A DNA stretch of 32,894 nucleotides from Pseudomonadota bacterium (lineage in GTDB: Bacteria > Verrucomicrobiota > Verrucomicrobiia > Limisphaerales > SXTU01). A program made the position numbers and the translations under genes. The DNA lies in NCBI GenBank assembly GCA_009924135.1, contig RFSE01000049.1:1-32894 (forward strand), given 5' to 3'. Positions 25,468 through 32,894 of the stretch are shown one piece after another. Below the pieces are notes generated by a model, which saw only the letters and a program-made list of their open reading frames with translations, made no database searches and was not told where the DNA came from. Each line of letters starts with the position of its first letter. The first letter of the stretch is position 1.

Positions 25468-26867
25468 CCTTGCGCCTTCTCTCCCTCTCCCCCTCCCTCA
25501 CACGCTCACACCCCCACACCTCCAATCGCCCCGGCGTCATCTATGCGATCCTCTTCAGCTCGCTGTCATGGCTCGGGATCGCATCGGCGGCGCTTGGGGC
25601 CGAAACTCCCGCCGAGCTGAAACTCACAGGGGACTGGGAGGTGAAGGTGTCCGTGTCTGGAGCGCGGACCGCCGAGGCGGTCGTGGTGGTGGCACCGCCC
25701 AAGGTCCTCACCGTCAGTGCGGAGAAATATGATTCCCTGCCGGTCTTCAACCCCAAGGCCGGTGGCTGGATCCGGGGTGCACAACTCCGGCCGCTCCGCG
25801 CGCAGGAGACGACAACCGCCGGATTGCTGGACCCGGACAGCCTCGTGCTGCGTGCCGGACCGGAGGCCGACGCGGCGACGTTCCGCAAGGGCACGGACTA
25901 CGAGGCGGACCTGGCCTGGGGCACGGTGGGCCGTCTCGCGACGGGCGGCATCAAGGAAGGCCAGCCGGTTTACGCGAGTTACCGGCACGTATTGCTCCGG
26001 CTCGACACCATCGTGGTCACGCGGGATGGCCGTATCGAACTGCGTCAGGGCGAGCCACGCGCGGCGGCGCCGGCGCCTCCCTCCGTGGGGCCGGGTGAGC
26101 GGCATCTGGCCAACGTCTGGCTGCCGGGACGCATTGCCAAGCTCGCGTCGGAACACCTGTTCCCAGTCCTCGAAACCGCTTATCCCGAACCAGCCAAACC
26201 CAGCCCCAGCCTGGCCGAATTGCGCGTACCCAAGGCACTCAAGAAGCTCCGCACCGGCGAACCCCTGCGGCTGCTCGCGTGGGGCGACAGCGTGACGGTG
26301 GGCACCTACGTGCCGGACCCGGCAAAGGAACGGTGGCAGGAGCAGTTTGTCGCGCGGCTGCGGGAGCGTTTCCCGCAGGCGAAGATCGAACTGATCACCG
26401 AGGCCTGGGGCGGACGCAACACCGGCAGCTACCTCAACGAGCCGCCCGGCAGCCTGCACAATTATCGCGAGAAGGTGCTGGGCGCGAAGCCGGACCTGGT
26501 CGTGTCCGAGTTTGTGAACGACGCAGGCCTGAGCCCGGCGGCGGTCGAGGAGCGTTACAGCAAACTGCTCGCGGATTTTCAGGGGCTCGGCGCGGAGTGG
26601 ATCATCCTGACGCCGCACTACGTCCGCCCGGACTGGATGGGCCTGAACCGCGAGCGGGAGATCGACAACGATCCGCGACCGTACGTCGCCGGCATGCGCG
26701 CCTTTGCTGCGAAGCACGAGGTCGCCCTCGCCGACGCTTCGCTCCGCTATGGCCGCCTCTGGCGGCAGGGCATCCCCTACAACACGCTGATGCTGAATTC
26801 GATCAACCATCCCGACCCGCGCGGGATGAAGATCTTTGCCGATGCGCTTATGGAGTTGTTTCCGTGA
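25464..26867 (+). CDS. Secreted SGNH/GDSL-family hydrolase
   Basis: 467 residues from the ATG at 25464, which overlaps the upstream stop by four bases. No later start is seen before the hydrophobic segment (about 26-45, IYAILFSSLSWLGIASAALG), so the first ~20 residues are encoded partly by the right flanking repeat of the four-helix-bundle gene. A beta-rich region (about 50-250) precedes the catalytic domain. SGNH blocks: LLAWGDSVTVG (GDS at 274-276), WGGRN (Gly 317-318), SEFVND (Asn352) and INHPDPRG (His449). It is probably an esterase; the substrate is unknown. The ATG choice is uncertain because of the repeat. Confidence 0.85.
   Translation: MTLRLLSLSPSLTRSHPHTSNRPGVIYAILFSSLSWLGIASAALGAETPAELKLTGDWEVKVSVSGARTAEAVVVVAPPKVLTVSAEKYDSLPVFNPKAGGWIRGAQLRPLRAQETTTAGLLDPDSLVLRAGPEADAATFRKGTDYEADLAWGTVGRLATGGIKEGQPVYASYRHVLLRLDTIVVTRDGRIELRQGEPRAAAPAPPSVGPGERHLANVWLPGRIAKLASEHLFPVLETAYPEPAKPSPSLAELRVPKALKKLRTGEPLRLLAWGDSVTVGTYVPDPAKERWQEQFVARLRERFPQAKIELITEAWGGRNTGSYLNEPPGSLHNYREKVLGAKPDLVVSEFVNDAGLSPAAVEERYSKLLADFQGLGAEWIILTPHYVRPDWMGLNREREIDNDPRPYVAGMRAFAAKHEVALADASLRYGRLWRQGIPYNTLMLNSINHPDPRGMKIFADALMELFP
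25495..25519. repeat. Right flank of four-helix-bundle gene, inverted repeat
   Basis: CCCTCACACGCTCACACCCC then CACAC; partner of 25037-25061 (20 of 25 positions as reverse complement). It lies inside the start region of the next reading frame. Confidence 0.55.
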
Positions 26868-26889
26868 ATCTTGAACTGCGCGATCTTCG

Positions 26890-28557
26890 ATGAGCATCAC
26901 GGAGCTGATCCGGCGCGTGGAGAACAAGGCATCTCCGGTTTCCGCCGGAGAGCTGGCATTGTTCGAATCGGAACTTGGCGCTCCGCTGCCGGAAGATTAT
27001 CGCGCGTTTCTGGTCGTAACGAACGGGGGCTATCTAGGGGGCAGCCTTTGGTTCACCGGGCCCACACCAGATGGCCAAGCTGCGGATGCAGGCCTACATC
27101 ACCTCGGCGGTTTGCGGGAGGAAAGCCACTTCTCCTTGAAGGCTAACCGTGCCGGTTATGCAGGTCGAATTCCCGAAGGTCTGATGTGGATTGCGGACGA
27201 CCCTTTTGGTAACGCGATTTGCATCGGTCTGCGAGGCTCGCACCGTGGGCATGTGTACTTCTGGGACCACGAATTGGAACCCGGCCCTGACACAAGGACC
27301 GGCCAACTTGAGACCGCCGGGAATATTACCCTGCTGGCCAACAGTTTTTCTGAGTTTGTCAGGCGCCTCATCGCGGACCACAACCAGCCTTACGAGGTGC
27401 CGAAGAAGATGCTCGAAGCCTTCGCGCTGAACAACCGGAGCGAGGTGAAGTTTTACAAGAAGCCTGGCTGGGAGTTCAAACAACGCGGCCAGTCAGGCCT
27501 GTGGATCAGCGAGTTGTTCCCGAAGACCGCCGAGTGCGCGGACGACCTGTGCCTCATCCGCTCGATGTTCAACGACCATGCGGACCACGCGCAGGCGACG
27601 CTGGGCATCCACACCGGCTCGGTGACCTTCACGCGGCCCAGCATGGGGGCGTGGGTGAGCTACGGCCTGGGCACGGAGAATGCGAATTTGCCAAGCTTCA
27701 TGGTCATTGCCCCCGCGATGCCGTATGCCGGTGCGCAGGTGTGGTCGGCGGATTTCCTGCCCGGTTGCCATCAGGGCACGCGCGTGGTGCCCGGCCCCGA
27801 GCCGGTGCCCAACATCAACCGCCGCATCACTGACGCGGAATTGCAGGAGATGGAACTGGGGCTCAGCGCGGCCTTCAACAAGAAGCATCTCCTCGCGCGG
27901 GGCAACGACGCGCAGCTCGCGGCGCGCATCAAGTCCTTCGAGACCGCCTACGGCATGCAGGCCGCCGCACCGGAGGCCTTCGATCTCACGAAGGAAACCG
28001 ATGCGACGCACAAGCTCTACGGGCTTGATCGCGGCAGCACGAAGGGCTTCGCGTGGCAGTGCCTGATCGCACGCCGGCTCGCCGAGCGCGGCGTGCGATT
28101 CATCGAGCTGATCGACACCGGTGCTTCCGGCAACTGGGACGCGCACGGTGACATGGCCGGCCACGCACCACTCGCGCGCAACGTGGACCAGCCGATGGCC
28201 GCGCTGCTGAAGGACCTCAAGAGCCGTGACATGTTGAAGGACACGCTCGTGGTGTGGGCCACGGAATTTGGCCGCACGCCGTTCAACACGGCGAAGGATG
28301 CGAAGGGCCGCGAGCACCACGCGCAGGCGTTCACTTGCTGGATGGCCGGCGGCGGGGTGAAGCCCGGCTTCAGCTACGGTGAGAGTGACGAGCACGGCAA
28401 CGCGGTTGCGGCCAACGGTGTCCATGTCCACGACTTCCACGCGACGATGCTGCATCTGTTGGGTTTCGATCACACGCGCCTCACTTACCGCCACGCGGGC
28501 CGGGACTACCGGTTGACGGACGTGTTTGGGAATGTGGTGAAGGATGTGATCGCGTAA
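26890..28557 (+). CDS. Chimera: SUKH (SMI1/KNR4) domain fused to truncated DUF1501 protein
   Basis: 555 residues. Residues 1-160 are a SUKH/SMI1-KNR4 domain: ELALFESELGAPLPEDYRAF, LVVTNGGYLGGSLWF, ADDPFGNAICIGLRGSHRGH, VYFWDHELE and a final LANSFSEFVRRL. SUKH proteins include immunity proteins against secreted toxins. From about residue 170-192 to the end it matches DUF1501: GWEFKQRGQSGLWISELFP, DDLCLIRSMF, HTGSVTFTRPSMGAWVSYGLGTE, DTGASGNWDAHGDM, VVWATEFGRTPF and GREHHAQAFTCWMAGGGVKPG. The usual DUF1501 beginning (Tat signal, then the GGPSH-type segment) is missing, so the protein would stay in the cytoplasm. Two 60-base samples of the SUKH part have 52-53% GC; two samples of the DUF1501 part have 62-67%. 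There is no stop or frameshift at the junction. Confidence 0.85.
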   Translation: MSITELIRRVENKASPVSAGELALFESELGAPLPEDYRAFLVVTNGGYLGGSLWFTGPTPDGQAADAGLHHLGGLREESHFSLKANRAGYAGRIPEGLMWIADDPFGNAICIGLRGSHRGHVYFWDHELEPGPDTRTGQLETAGNITLLANSFSEFVRRLIADHNQPYEVPKKMLEAFALNNRSEVKFYKKPGWEFKQRGQSGLWISELFPKTAECADDLCLIRSMFNDHADHAQATLGIHTGSVTFTRPSMGAWVSYGLGTENANLPSFMVIAPAMPYAGAQVWSADFLPGCHQGTRVVPGPEPVPNINRRITDAELQEMELGLSAAFNKKHLLARGNDAQLAARIKSFETAYGMQAAAPEAFDLTKETDATHKLYGLDRGSTKGFAWQCLIARRLAERGVRFIELIDTGASGNWDAHGDMAGHAPLARNVDQPMAALLKDLKSRDMLKDTLVVWATEFGRTPFNTAKDAKGREHHAQAFTCWMAGGGVKPGFSYGESDEHGNAVAANGVHVHDFHATMLHLLGFDHTRLTYRHAGRDYRLTDVFGNVVKDVIA

Positions 28558-28574
28558 CCTTGGCAGGGACGGAT

Positions 28575-28600
28575 TTCGCTCCATGCCCAAACGGAGCGAA
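28575..28600 (+). terminator. Possible terminator hairpin after the SUKH-DUF1501 gene
   Basis: TTCGCTCC (28575-28582) and GGAGCGAA (28593-28600) form a perfect 8-bp stem with a 10-base loop, 17 bases after the stop codon. Only a short TTT follows, so it is weak as an intrinsic terminator. Confidence 0.35.
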
Positions 28601-28636
28601 TTTGAAGTCAAAGTCCTCCCCATGAACCGAGGTTTT

Positions 28637-28670
28637 GGCAGGAAAATTGGGAGAAAAAAATCTTCCTGCC
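28637..28670. repeat. 8-bp hairpin in spacer
   Basis: GGCAGGAA (28637-28644) and TTCCTGCC (28663-28670) are perfect reverse complements around an A-rich loop. No T-run follows on the plus strand. It is probably another dispersed palindrome; the spacer from 28558 to 28773 has no gene. Confidence 0.45.
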
Positions 28671-28773
28671 CTCAATCCGGCTCTTCCGCTGCGGTTCAGG
28701 GGTTCAAAGCGCGTACTTTTGTTCCGCGAATTCTCGCCCCGAATCTTGGCATTGTGAATTGATGCGCAACGAG

Positions 28774-29057
28774 AACAGAGTGTGTGAAAACGCCAATCCA
28801 CGTTGAAGTTTGTGGGCTTCAGCAACGGAGTTGCGAAAGAATGTAGCCCACGGCGCGAGCCATGGGAATGTGGACGATGGGCACCAGCCCCGTAGGGGCG
28901 GCAGAACTCTCGTCCAAAATCGGTTTTTGAAGGAATTCTGTCGCCGCGCTGCGGCTCACCACTTCCTCGCTTTCCACCCACAGTTCGCGCCGTGGGCTAC
29001 TGTCGGTCGCAACTCCGTTGCCTCCCGATGGGCCATCGAGTTTTCACACAGTCTGTT
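28774..29057. repeat. Nested inverted-repeat element of about 284 bp (MITE-like)
   Basis: Outer ends AACAGAGTGTGTGAAAAC (28774-28791) and GTTTTCACACAGTCTGTT (29040-29057) are reverse complements at 17 of 18 positions. Inside are perfect matches: GCAACGGAGTTGCGA (28822-28836) with TCGCAACTCCGTTGC (29007-29021), and GTAGCCCACGGCGCG (28843-28857) with CGCGCCGTGGGCTAC (28986-29000). The centre (about 28858-28985) is not symmetric and has a small CCCCGTAGGGG palindrome at about 28888-28898. No coding region is supported within it. Confidence 0.75.
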
Positions 29058-29094
29058 AAGGTTGCGACTACTGAATCAATCAGTCCCTACCGGG

Positions 29095-30045
29095 CTATTT
29101 GTCGGCGACGGCGGGTTTGGGGGCCACGGGTTTGGGCTCCGCCTTTGCGGCAGGGACAGGCTTAAAATTCTTGGACTCCTCGTGGTAGTGGAGCCGCTTG
29201 TTCACCATCACTTCGCGCCCGGCCATCTCGAAGTCCAGAATCGTCGGCATCCAGGCGTTGGGATCGAGGCGGGTGCGGTCGAGGGTCATTTCAAATTTCC
29301 GCAGCACACCGGCGACGCCGCCGACCACCGTGACCTCTTCGGTGAGCCAGAATTTCAGCCGTGAGACCTCCCATTCCTCGGTGTCCACCCAGAGCTTGCC
29401 GGCCACCTTGTTCGCCACGCGGTCCGTCGGCTTTTTGACCGGAAGGTCCTTGCTGCGCGGGGTGAACTCCACCACCCAGGCCGGCCGGTCCCGCACGAGT
29501 TCCTGGCCGGTGATTTTGAAGGTGTAGCGGGCCAGCATTTCGTCGGTGAACTGCCAGGGCTTGTCCCGTTTCGAACCATCCGCTGAACGCCCACCCTTTT
29601 TACCACTGCGCACGGCGGCTTCGCGCTCCTCCTCGACCTTGGTTTCCTTTTCGTTCAGCAGTTGGCCATCCTTCTGGATGAGCCGGGCAAAGGGCACTCC
29701 GTTAATGGGGAAGCATTCCTGGCGCGACTGCTTGTGGTCGGTAATCTTGCCCTTGGCATCGAACTCCTCCAGCACCCGGATGCGGCTGAAAAGATACTTG
29801 GCAGCGGTGTTCTGCGAACGGTCCCACGTCGAGCGGGCCACGACGTTGGAAGAAAGCTGCTCGAAGGTGGGCGGGGTGATGGTATTGGTGGGTATGGAGC
29901 CGGGAGGAACGCCTGCAAAGCCCCCAATCCCAAGCTGCAAACCGCCTACTAACACCAGGCACAAGACTCCAAAACGCCACAGGCCGGGGCCAGTCGTTCG
30001 GACCTTGACCGGGCCTGAGGATGTTGGACTTGAAGCTTTCACCAA
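29095..30045 (-). CDS. Secreted protein resembling outer-membrane lipoprotein-sorting (LolA-like) fold
   Basis: 316 residues. After an N-terminal extension there is a signal-like segment (about 24-45, RFGVLCLVLVGGLQLGIGGF). The mature part has an alternating beta pattern: KYLFSRIRVLEEFDAKGKI, ARYTFKITGQELVRDRPAWVVEFTPR, GKLWVDTEEWEVSRLKFWL and VLRKFEMTLDRTRLDPNAWMP. This is the arrangement of LolA/LppX-type lipid-binding folds, with an inserted charged linker (about 130-165, Lys/Glu/Arg-rich) and a Pro/Ala/Lys-rich tail. Family assignment is by pattern only. It begins 6 bp after the stop of the NHL propeller gene, so it is the second gene of a two-gene operon. Confidence 0.68.
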   Translation of the reverse strand: MVKASSPTSSGPVKVRTTGPGLWRFGVLCLVLVGGLQLGIGGFAGVPPGSIPTNTITPPTFEQLSSNVVARSTWDRSQNTAAKYLFSRIRVLEEFDAKGKITDHKQSRQECFPINGVPFARLIQKDGQLLNEKETKVEEEREAAVRSGKKGGRSADGSKRDKPWQFTDEMLARYTFKITGQELVRDRPAWVVEFTPRSKDLPVKKPTDRVANKVAGKLWVDTEEWEVSRLKFWLTEEVTVVGGVAGVLRKFEMTLDRTRLDPNAWMPTILDFEMAGREVMVNKRLHYHEESKNFKPVPAAKAEPKPVAPKPAVADK

Positions 30046-30051
30046 GTATTC

Positions 30052-31140
30052 CTATGGCCGGATGACGCGCACCCGATGCGTCTCGCTGTCGCCGATGAAG
30101 ATACTCCCATCCTTGTCCGCCCACAAGCCGTGCAGGCGGGCGAGCTGGCACTTGAGCGGGTCACCCTCGGGGCCATCGCCCTTCTCGCCGGTGCCGGCGA
30201 CAAGTTCGAGCGTGCCTTTTTTCATGTCCACCATGCGGACGCTGTGACTTTCGGTATCGGCGAGATAGACGTTCCCATTGGGCGCAACCGCAATGCCCTT
30301 GGGACCGGACAAGGTGGCGTCCTTCGCCGGGCCACCGTGGCCGGTGAAGCCCTTCTTGCCCGAACCGGCGATGTGCCGAATTTTCCCGGCCTTGAGGTCG
30401 AACTTGAAGACCTGATTACCCTCGCGGGTCGCGAGCCAGAGATTCCCGGCGGCATCGAAGTCCAGCGAACGCGGGCCGTTCAGCGTCGTGCCAGTGATGG
30501 GTGCCCCATCCGGCGTCGGTCCGGCCTTGCCGGTGCCGGCGAACGTGCTGATGACGGTGGTTTTCATGTCCACCTTGCGAATGGCGTGATTCGCGATATC
30601 GCAGATGAAGAGGTCCCCGGCGGGATCGAACTGGATGCTGTGCGGCTGCTTCAACTGCGCGTCCTTCGCCGGGCCGCCGTCCCCGGAGTAACCAGGTTTG
30701 CCCGTGCCGGCAAAGGTGGTGATGATCCCGGTCTTCAGGTCCACCTTGCGGACGACATTGTTGCCCATGTCCACGATGTAGAGGTCGCCCTGTTTGTCGA
30801 ACCGGATTTCGTGCGGCAGGTTGAACGTGGCCTGCAACGCGGGGCCGCCGTCGCCGGTGTAACCCTTCTGGCCGCTGCCGGCGACGGTGTGAATCTTCCC
30901 GTCCGGCGTGACCTTCCGCACGCGCTGGCCGGTGTATTCGCAGAACCAGATGTTCCCATCCGGCCCGCGCACAACGCCGAAGGGATTATCGATCTGCGCC
31001 TGTGTGGCCGGCCCGCCATCGCCAGCGGAACCCTTCGTGCCATTGCCGGCAAAGGTGGAAATGGTGGCAGCAGAAGCAGAGGTGTAAATCAAGGTGTTGG
31101 CGAGCACAAGCAGGCCGAACCGGCGGAGCGATAGCGTCAT
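30052..31140 (-). CDS. Secreted NHL-repeat six-bladed beta-propeller
   Basis: 362 residues from the ATG at 31140, which gives a signal peptide (MTLSLRRFGLLVLANTLIYT...). Six blades of about 55 residues each open with a (F/V/I)AG(N/S/T)G motif: ISTFAGNG, IHTVAGSG, ITTFAGTG, ISTFAGTG, IRHIAGSG and LELVAGTG. Most are followed by a GDGGPA-type loop and an NHL strand such as GNIWFCEYTGQRVRKV or GDLYIVDMGNNVVRKV. Six blades make a complete propeller. Such proteins bind ligands or act as scaffolds; none is suggested here. The next gene downstream follows after 6 bp. Confidence 0.88.
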   Translation of the reverse strand: MTLSLRRFGLLVLANTLIYTSASAATISTFAGNGTKGSAGDGGPATQAQIDNPFGVVRGPDGNIWFCEYTGQRVRKVTPDGKIHTVAGSGQKGYTGDGGPALQATFNLPHEIRFDKQGDLYIVDMGNNVVRKVDLKTGIITTFAGTGKPGYSGDGGPAKDAQLKQPHSIQFDPAGDLFICDIANHAIRKVDMKTTVISTFAGTGKAGPTPDGAPITGTTLNGPRSLDFDAAGNLWLATREGNQVFKFDLKAGKIRHIAGSGKKGFTGHGGPAKDATLSGPKGIAVAPNGNVYLADTESHSVRMVDMKKGTLELVAGTGEKGDGPEGDPLKCQLARLHGLWADKDGSIFIGDSETHRVRVIRP

Positions 31141-31405
31141 GTTGAGGAAAACGTAACACAAATGCCTCCATAGCCAAGAAAGTAGGGGCGGCGGTGGATT
31201 ACCCGGATTAACACCCCGCGAACCAAACATGGGTGGCGGCAGGCATCCTGCCTGCCGTAGAGCCGGCGCGTCCCGCCCGGCGGGAGAAAACGTCCGGCCG
31301 CTTGATCCTGTGCGAACAACCTCAGGTCCTGGAACTTCTCACGCCCATCCGGGCGGCAAGATGCCTGCCGCCACGGCACACCGGCACCGCCATCAGCTCG
31401 TTTAC
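31141..31405. repeat. Spacer with dispersed palindromic repeat, family A copy 3
   Basis: The element proper spans 31233-31374. Its ends GTGGCGGCAGGCATCCTGCC (31233-31252) and GGCAAGATGCCTGCCGCCAC (31355-31374) are reverse complements at 19 of 20 positions. Its core is the reverse complement of copy 1 at about 35-120, with differences, so the two copies are in opposite orientation. The bases before 31233 and after 31374 show nothing else; the promoter of the NHL gene must lie in 31141-31232. Confidence 0.78.
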
Positions 31406-31447
31406 AAAAAAAGACGCAAAGGGGAGGGGCGCTCACACCTTTGCGTC
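31406..31447 (-). terminator. Intrinsic terminator of rho
   Basis: On the minus strand, a perfect 10-bp stem, GACGCAAAGG (31447-31438) with CCTTTGCGTC (31422-31413), and a 15-base loop are followed directly by seven T residues (31412-31406). It starts 19 bases after the rho stop codon. This is a canonical rho-independent terminator. Confidence 0.88.
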
Positions 31448-31466
31448 GGGGAATTGAAGGGCTGGT

Positions 31467-32894
31467 TCAGCCCGCGTTCATCCCAAGGAGGAACATGATG
31501 TTGTTCGGGGTCTTCTTGAGCTTGTTGAGCAGCAGTTCCATCGCCTCGACGGGCGGGACGCCGGTGAGCGCGCGGCGGAGCATGACGATCTTGTTGTACT
31601 CGTCCGGATGATAGAGCAGCTCTTCCTTGCGGGTGCCGGAGCGCTCGACATTGATGGAGGGGAAGATGCGGCGATCCACGAGGCCGCGGTCGAGATGCAC
31701 CTCCATGTTACCAGTACCCTTGAACTCTTCAAAGATGACTTCATCCATGCGGCTGCCGGTATCCACGAGGGCGGTGGCCATGATGGTGAGTGAACCGCCT
31801 TCTTCGATGTTACGGGCCGCACCGAAGAAGCGCTTGGGCTTGTGCAACGCGTTGGCATCCACGCCGCCGGAAAGGATCTTGCCGGAATGGGGCTGGACGG
31901 TGTTGTAGGCGCGGGCGAGACGGGTGATCGAATCGAGCAGGATGACGACATCCTTCTTGTGCTCGACCATGCGGCGGGCCTTCTCGATGACCATTTCGGC
32001 GACCTGCACGTGACGCTCGGGGGGTTCGTCGAAGGTCGAGGCGATGACTTCCGCCGGTTTGCAGGACCGCTCCATGTCGGTGACTTCCTCGGGGCGCTCG
32101 TCGATCAGCAGGATGATGAGGTAGGCCTCGGGGTTGTTCTTGATGAGGGCATTGGCCAACTTCTGGAGCAACACCGTCTTGCCAGTCCGGGGCGGAGCGA
32201 CGATGACGCCGCGGGTGCCCTTGCCGATGGGGCAGACGAGGTCGAGCACGCGGGTGGACAGCTCGGTGGGGTCGGTCTCGAGGATGAAGCGCTTGTTGGG
32301 GAAGAGCGGCGTGAGATTGTCGAAGTGCGTCTTCTCCTTGGCCTTGTCCGGCTCCATGTGGTTGACGGATTCCACCTTGAGCAGGGCGAAAAACTTCTCC
32401 TTCTCCTTGGGCGGACGGATCTGGCCGGCCACGAGGTCGCCGGTCTGGAGGTCGAAGCGGCGGATCTGCGAAGGGGAGACGTAAACGTCCTCCGGGCAGG
32501 GGAGGTAGTTGAACGCCTGCGAACGGAGGAAGCCGAAGCCTTCGCTGAGGACTTCCAGGACACCTTCGGCAAACAGGCCACCGGCGCTTTCAGCGTTCTT
32601 CTTCAGGATGGCGAAAATGACCTCCTGCTTGCGCAAGGTCCCGTAGTTCTCCACGCCCATGTCCTTGGCCATCTTGTTCAGATCGGCAATGGACAGGGCC
32701 TGCAGGGTCGAAATGGCGATGGGCGGGCCTTTCAGCTCGGGGGCGCTGCGCTCGACTGGCTCGGGGGCAGGCTTCGGCTGCGGCTTCTGCTTTTGCGGCT
32801 GCTGATGCTTCTGACCCTGCTGGGGCCGGGGGCCGTTGGGAGCCTTTTCGGCGAAGGGCCGGGCCGGTTCTGCGGGAGTAGCCGGCGGTTGCGG
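31467..32894 (-). CDS. rho: Transcription termination factor Rho (5' end beyond the window)
   Basis: RNA-dependent ATPase/helicase that ends transcription. 475 codons are visible and the frame is still open at the window edge. In order: a Pro/Gln/Lys-rich N-terminal extension (about residues 1-45 of the visible part), then [24 protein letters not shown] (Rho N-domain), the cold-shock RNA-binding domain ([36 protein letters not shown]), and the ATPase core. Walker A is APPRTGKT, Walker B is [15 protein letters not shown], followed by [31 protein letters not shown] (Q/R-loop region) and the typical Rho end [20 protein letters not shown] at 32672 would be too late as a start because the N-domain begins earlier. 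An intrinsic terminator follows the stop. Confidence 0.97.
   Translation of the reverse strand, partial: PQPPATPAEPARPFAEKAPNGPRPQQGQKHQQPQKQKPQPKPAPEPVERSAPELKGPPIAISTLQALSIADLNKMAKDMGVENYGTLRKQEVIFAILKKNAESAGGLFAEGVLEVLSEGFGFLRSQAFNYLPCPEDVYVSPSQIRRFDLQTGDLVAGQIRPPKEKEKFFALLKVESVNHMEPDKAKEKTHFDNLTPLFPNKRFILETDPTELSTRVLDLVCPIGKGTRGVIVAPPRTGKTVLLQKLANALIKNNPEAYLIILLIDERPEEVTDMERSCKPAEVIASTFDEPPERHVQVAEMVIEKARRMVEHKKDVVILLDSITRLARAYNTVQPHSGKILSGGVDANALHKPKRFFGAARNIEEGGSLTIMATALVDTGSRMDEVIFEEFKGTGNMEVHLDRGLVDRRIFPSINVERSGTRKEELLYHPDEYNKIVMLRRALTGVPPVEAMELLLNKLKKTPNNIMFLLGMNAG

Noticed and set aside
30052-31140. Regular spacing in the NHL gene as a possible CRISPR or tandem repeat
   Set aside because: The periodicity (about 165 bp) is explained by coding repeats of the propeller blades; no identical repeats with unique spacers.

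Overview
The window looks like a chromosomal segment of a GC-rich, free-living member of the Verrucomicrobiota, probably near the Pedosphaera/Limisphaera group. This is an inference from gene content. The window has secreted DUF1501 and DUF1552 proteins, sialate-O-acetylesterase-like (SASA) esterases, a DUF6288 protein, SGNH hydrolases, a PQQ-type propeller, an NHL propeller, a ResB/CcsA pair with a very long CcsA and a 23S-IVP-type four-helix-bundle gene. Intergenic DNA is rich in short palindromic repeats. No rRNA, tRNA, CRISPR array, integrase or transposase was seen.

Layout. 1-6721 (+): a duplicated-domain lipoprotein, ResB and CcsA (System II cytochrome c maturation), then a Cu/Zn superoxide dismutase lipoprotein; repeat-filled spacers separate them. 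6813-9200 (+): a Verrucomicrobia-type hypothetical protein and a Tat-exported DUF1552 protein. 9458-18221 (-): a probable five-gene polysaccharide or glycoconjugate hydrolysis cluster consisting of an enolase-superfamily enzyme, a zincin-like protein, a DUF2341-LamG-SASA esterase, a second SASA esterase and DUF6288-HEAT. The leftover tail of a third esterase lies inside it. A PAS-AraC regulator (18294-19028, +) is divergent from the cluster, with a 9-bp inverted repeat in the shared promoter. 19214-21836 (-): PQQ propeller and SGNH hydrolase. 22170-28557 (+): YncE/phosphoesterase protein, four-helix-bundle protein, SGNH hydrolase, and a SUKH domain fused to an N-terminally truncated DUF1501 protein. 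29095-31140 (-): NHL propeller and a LolA-like secreted protein. 31467 to the window end (-): transcription terminator Rho, cut by the edge, with a clear intrinsic terminator.

Most proteins carry export signals, so the theme is envelope and extracellular breakdown of complex substrates, plus cytochrome c assembly. The observations most worth following are the SUKH-DUF1501 chimera, the in-frame remnant of a tandem esterase, the PAS-AraC/enolase divergent promoter, and several families of paired inverted repeats (REPIN- or MITE-like) that occupy nearly every long spacer.
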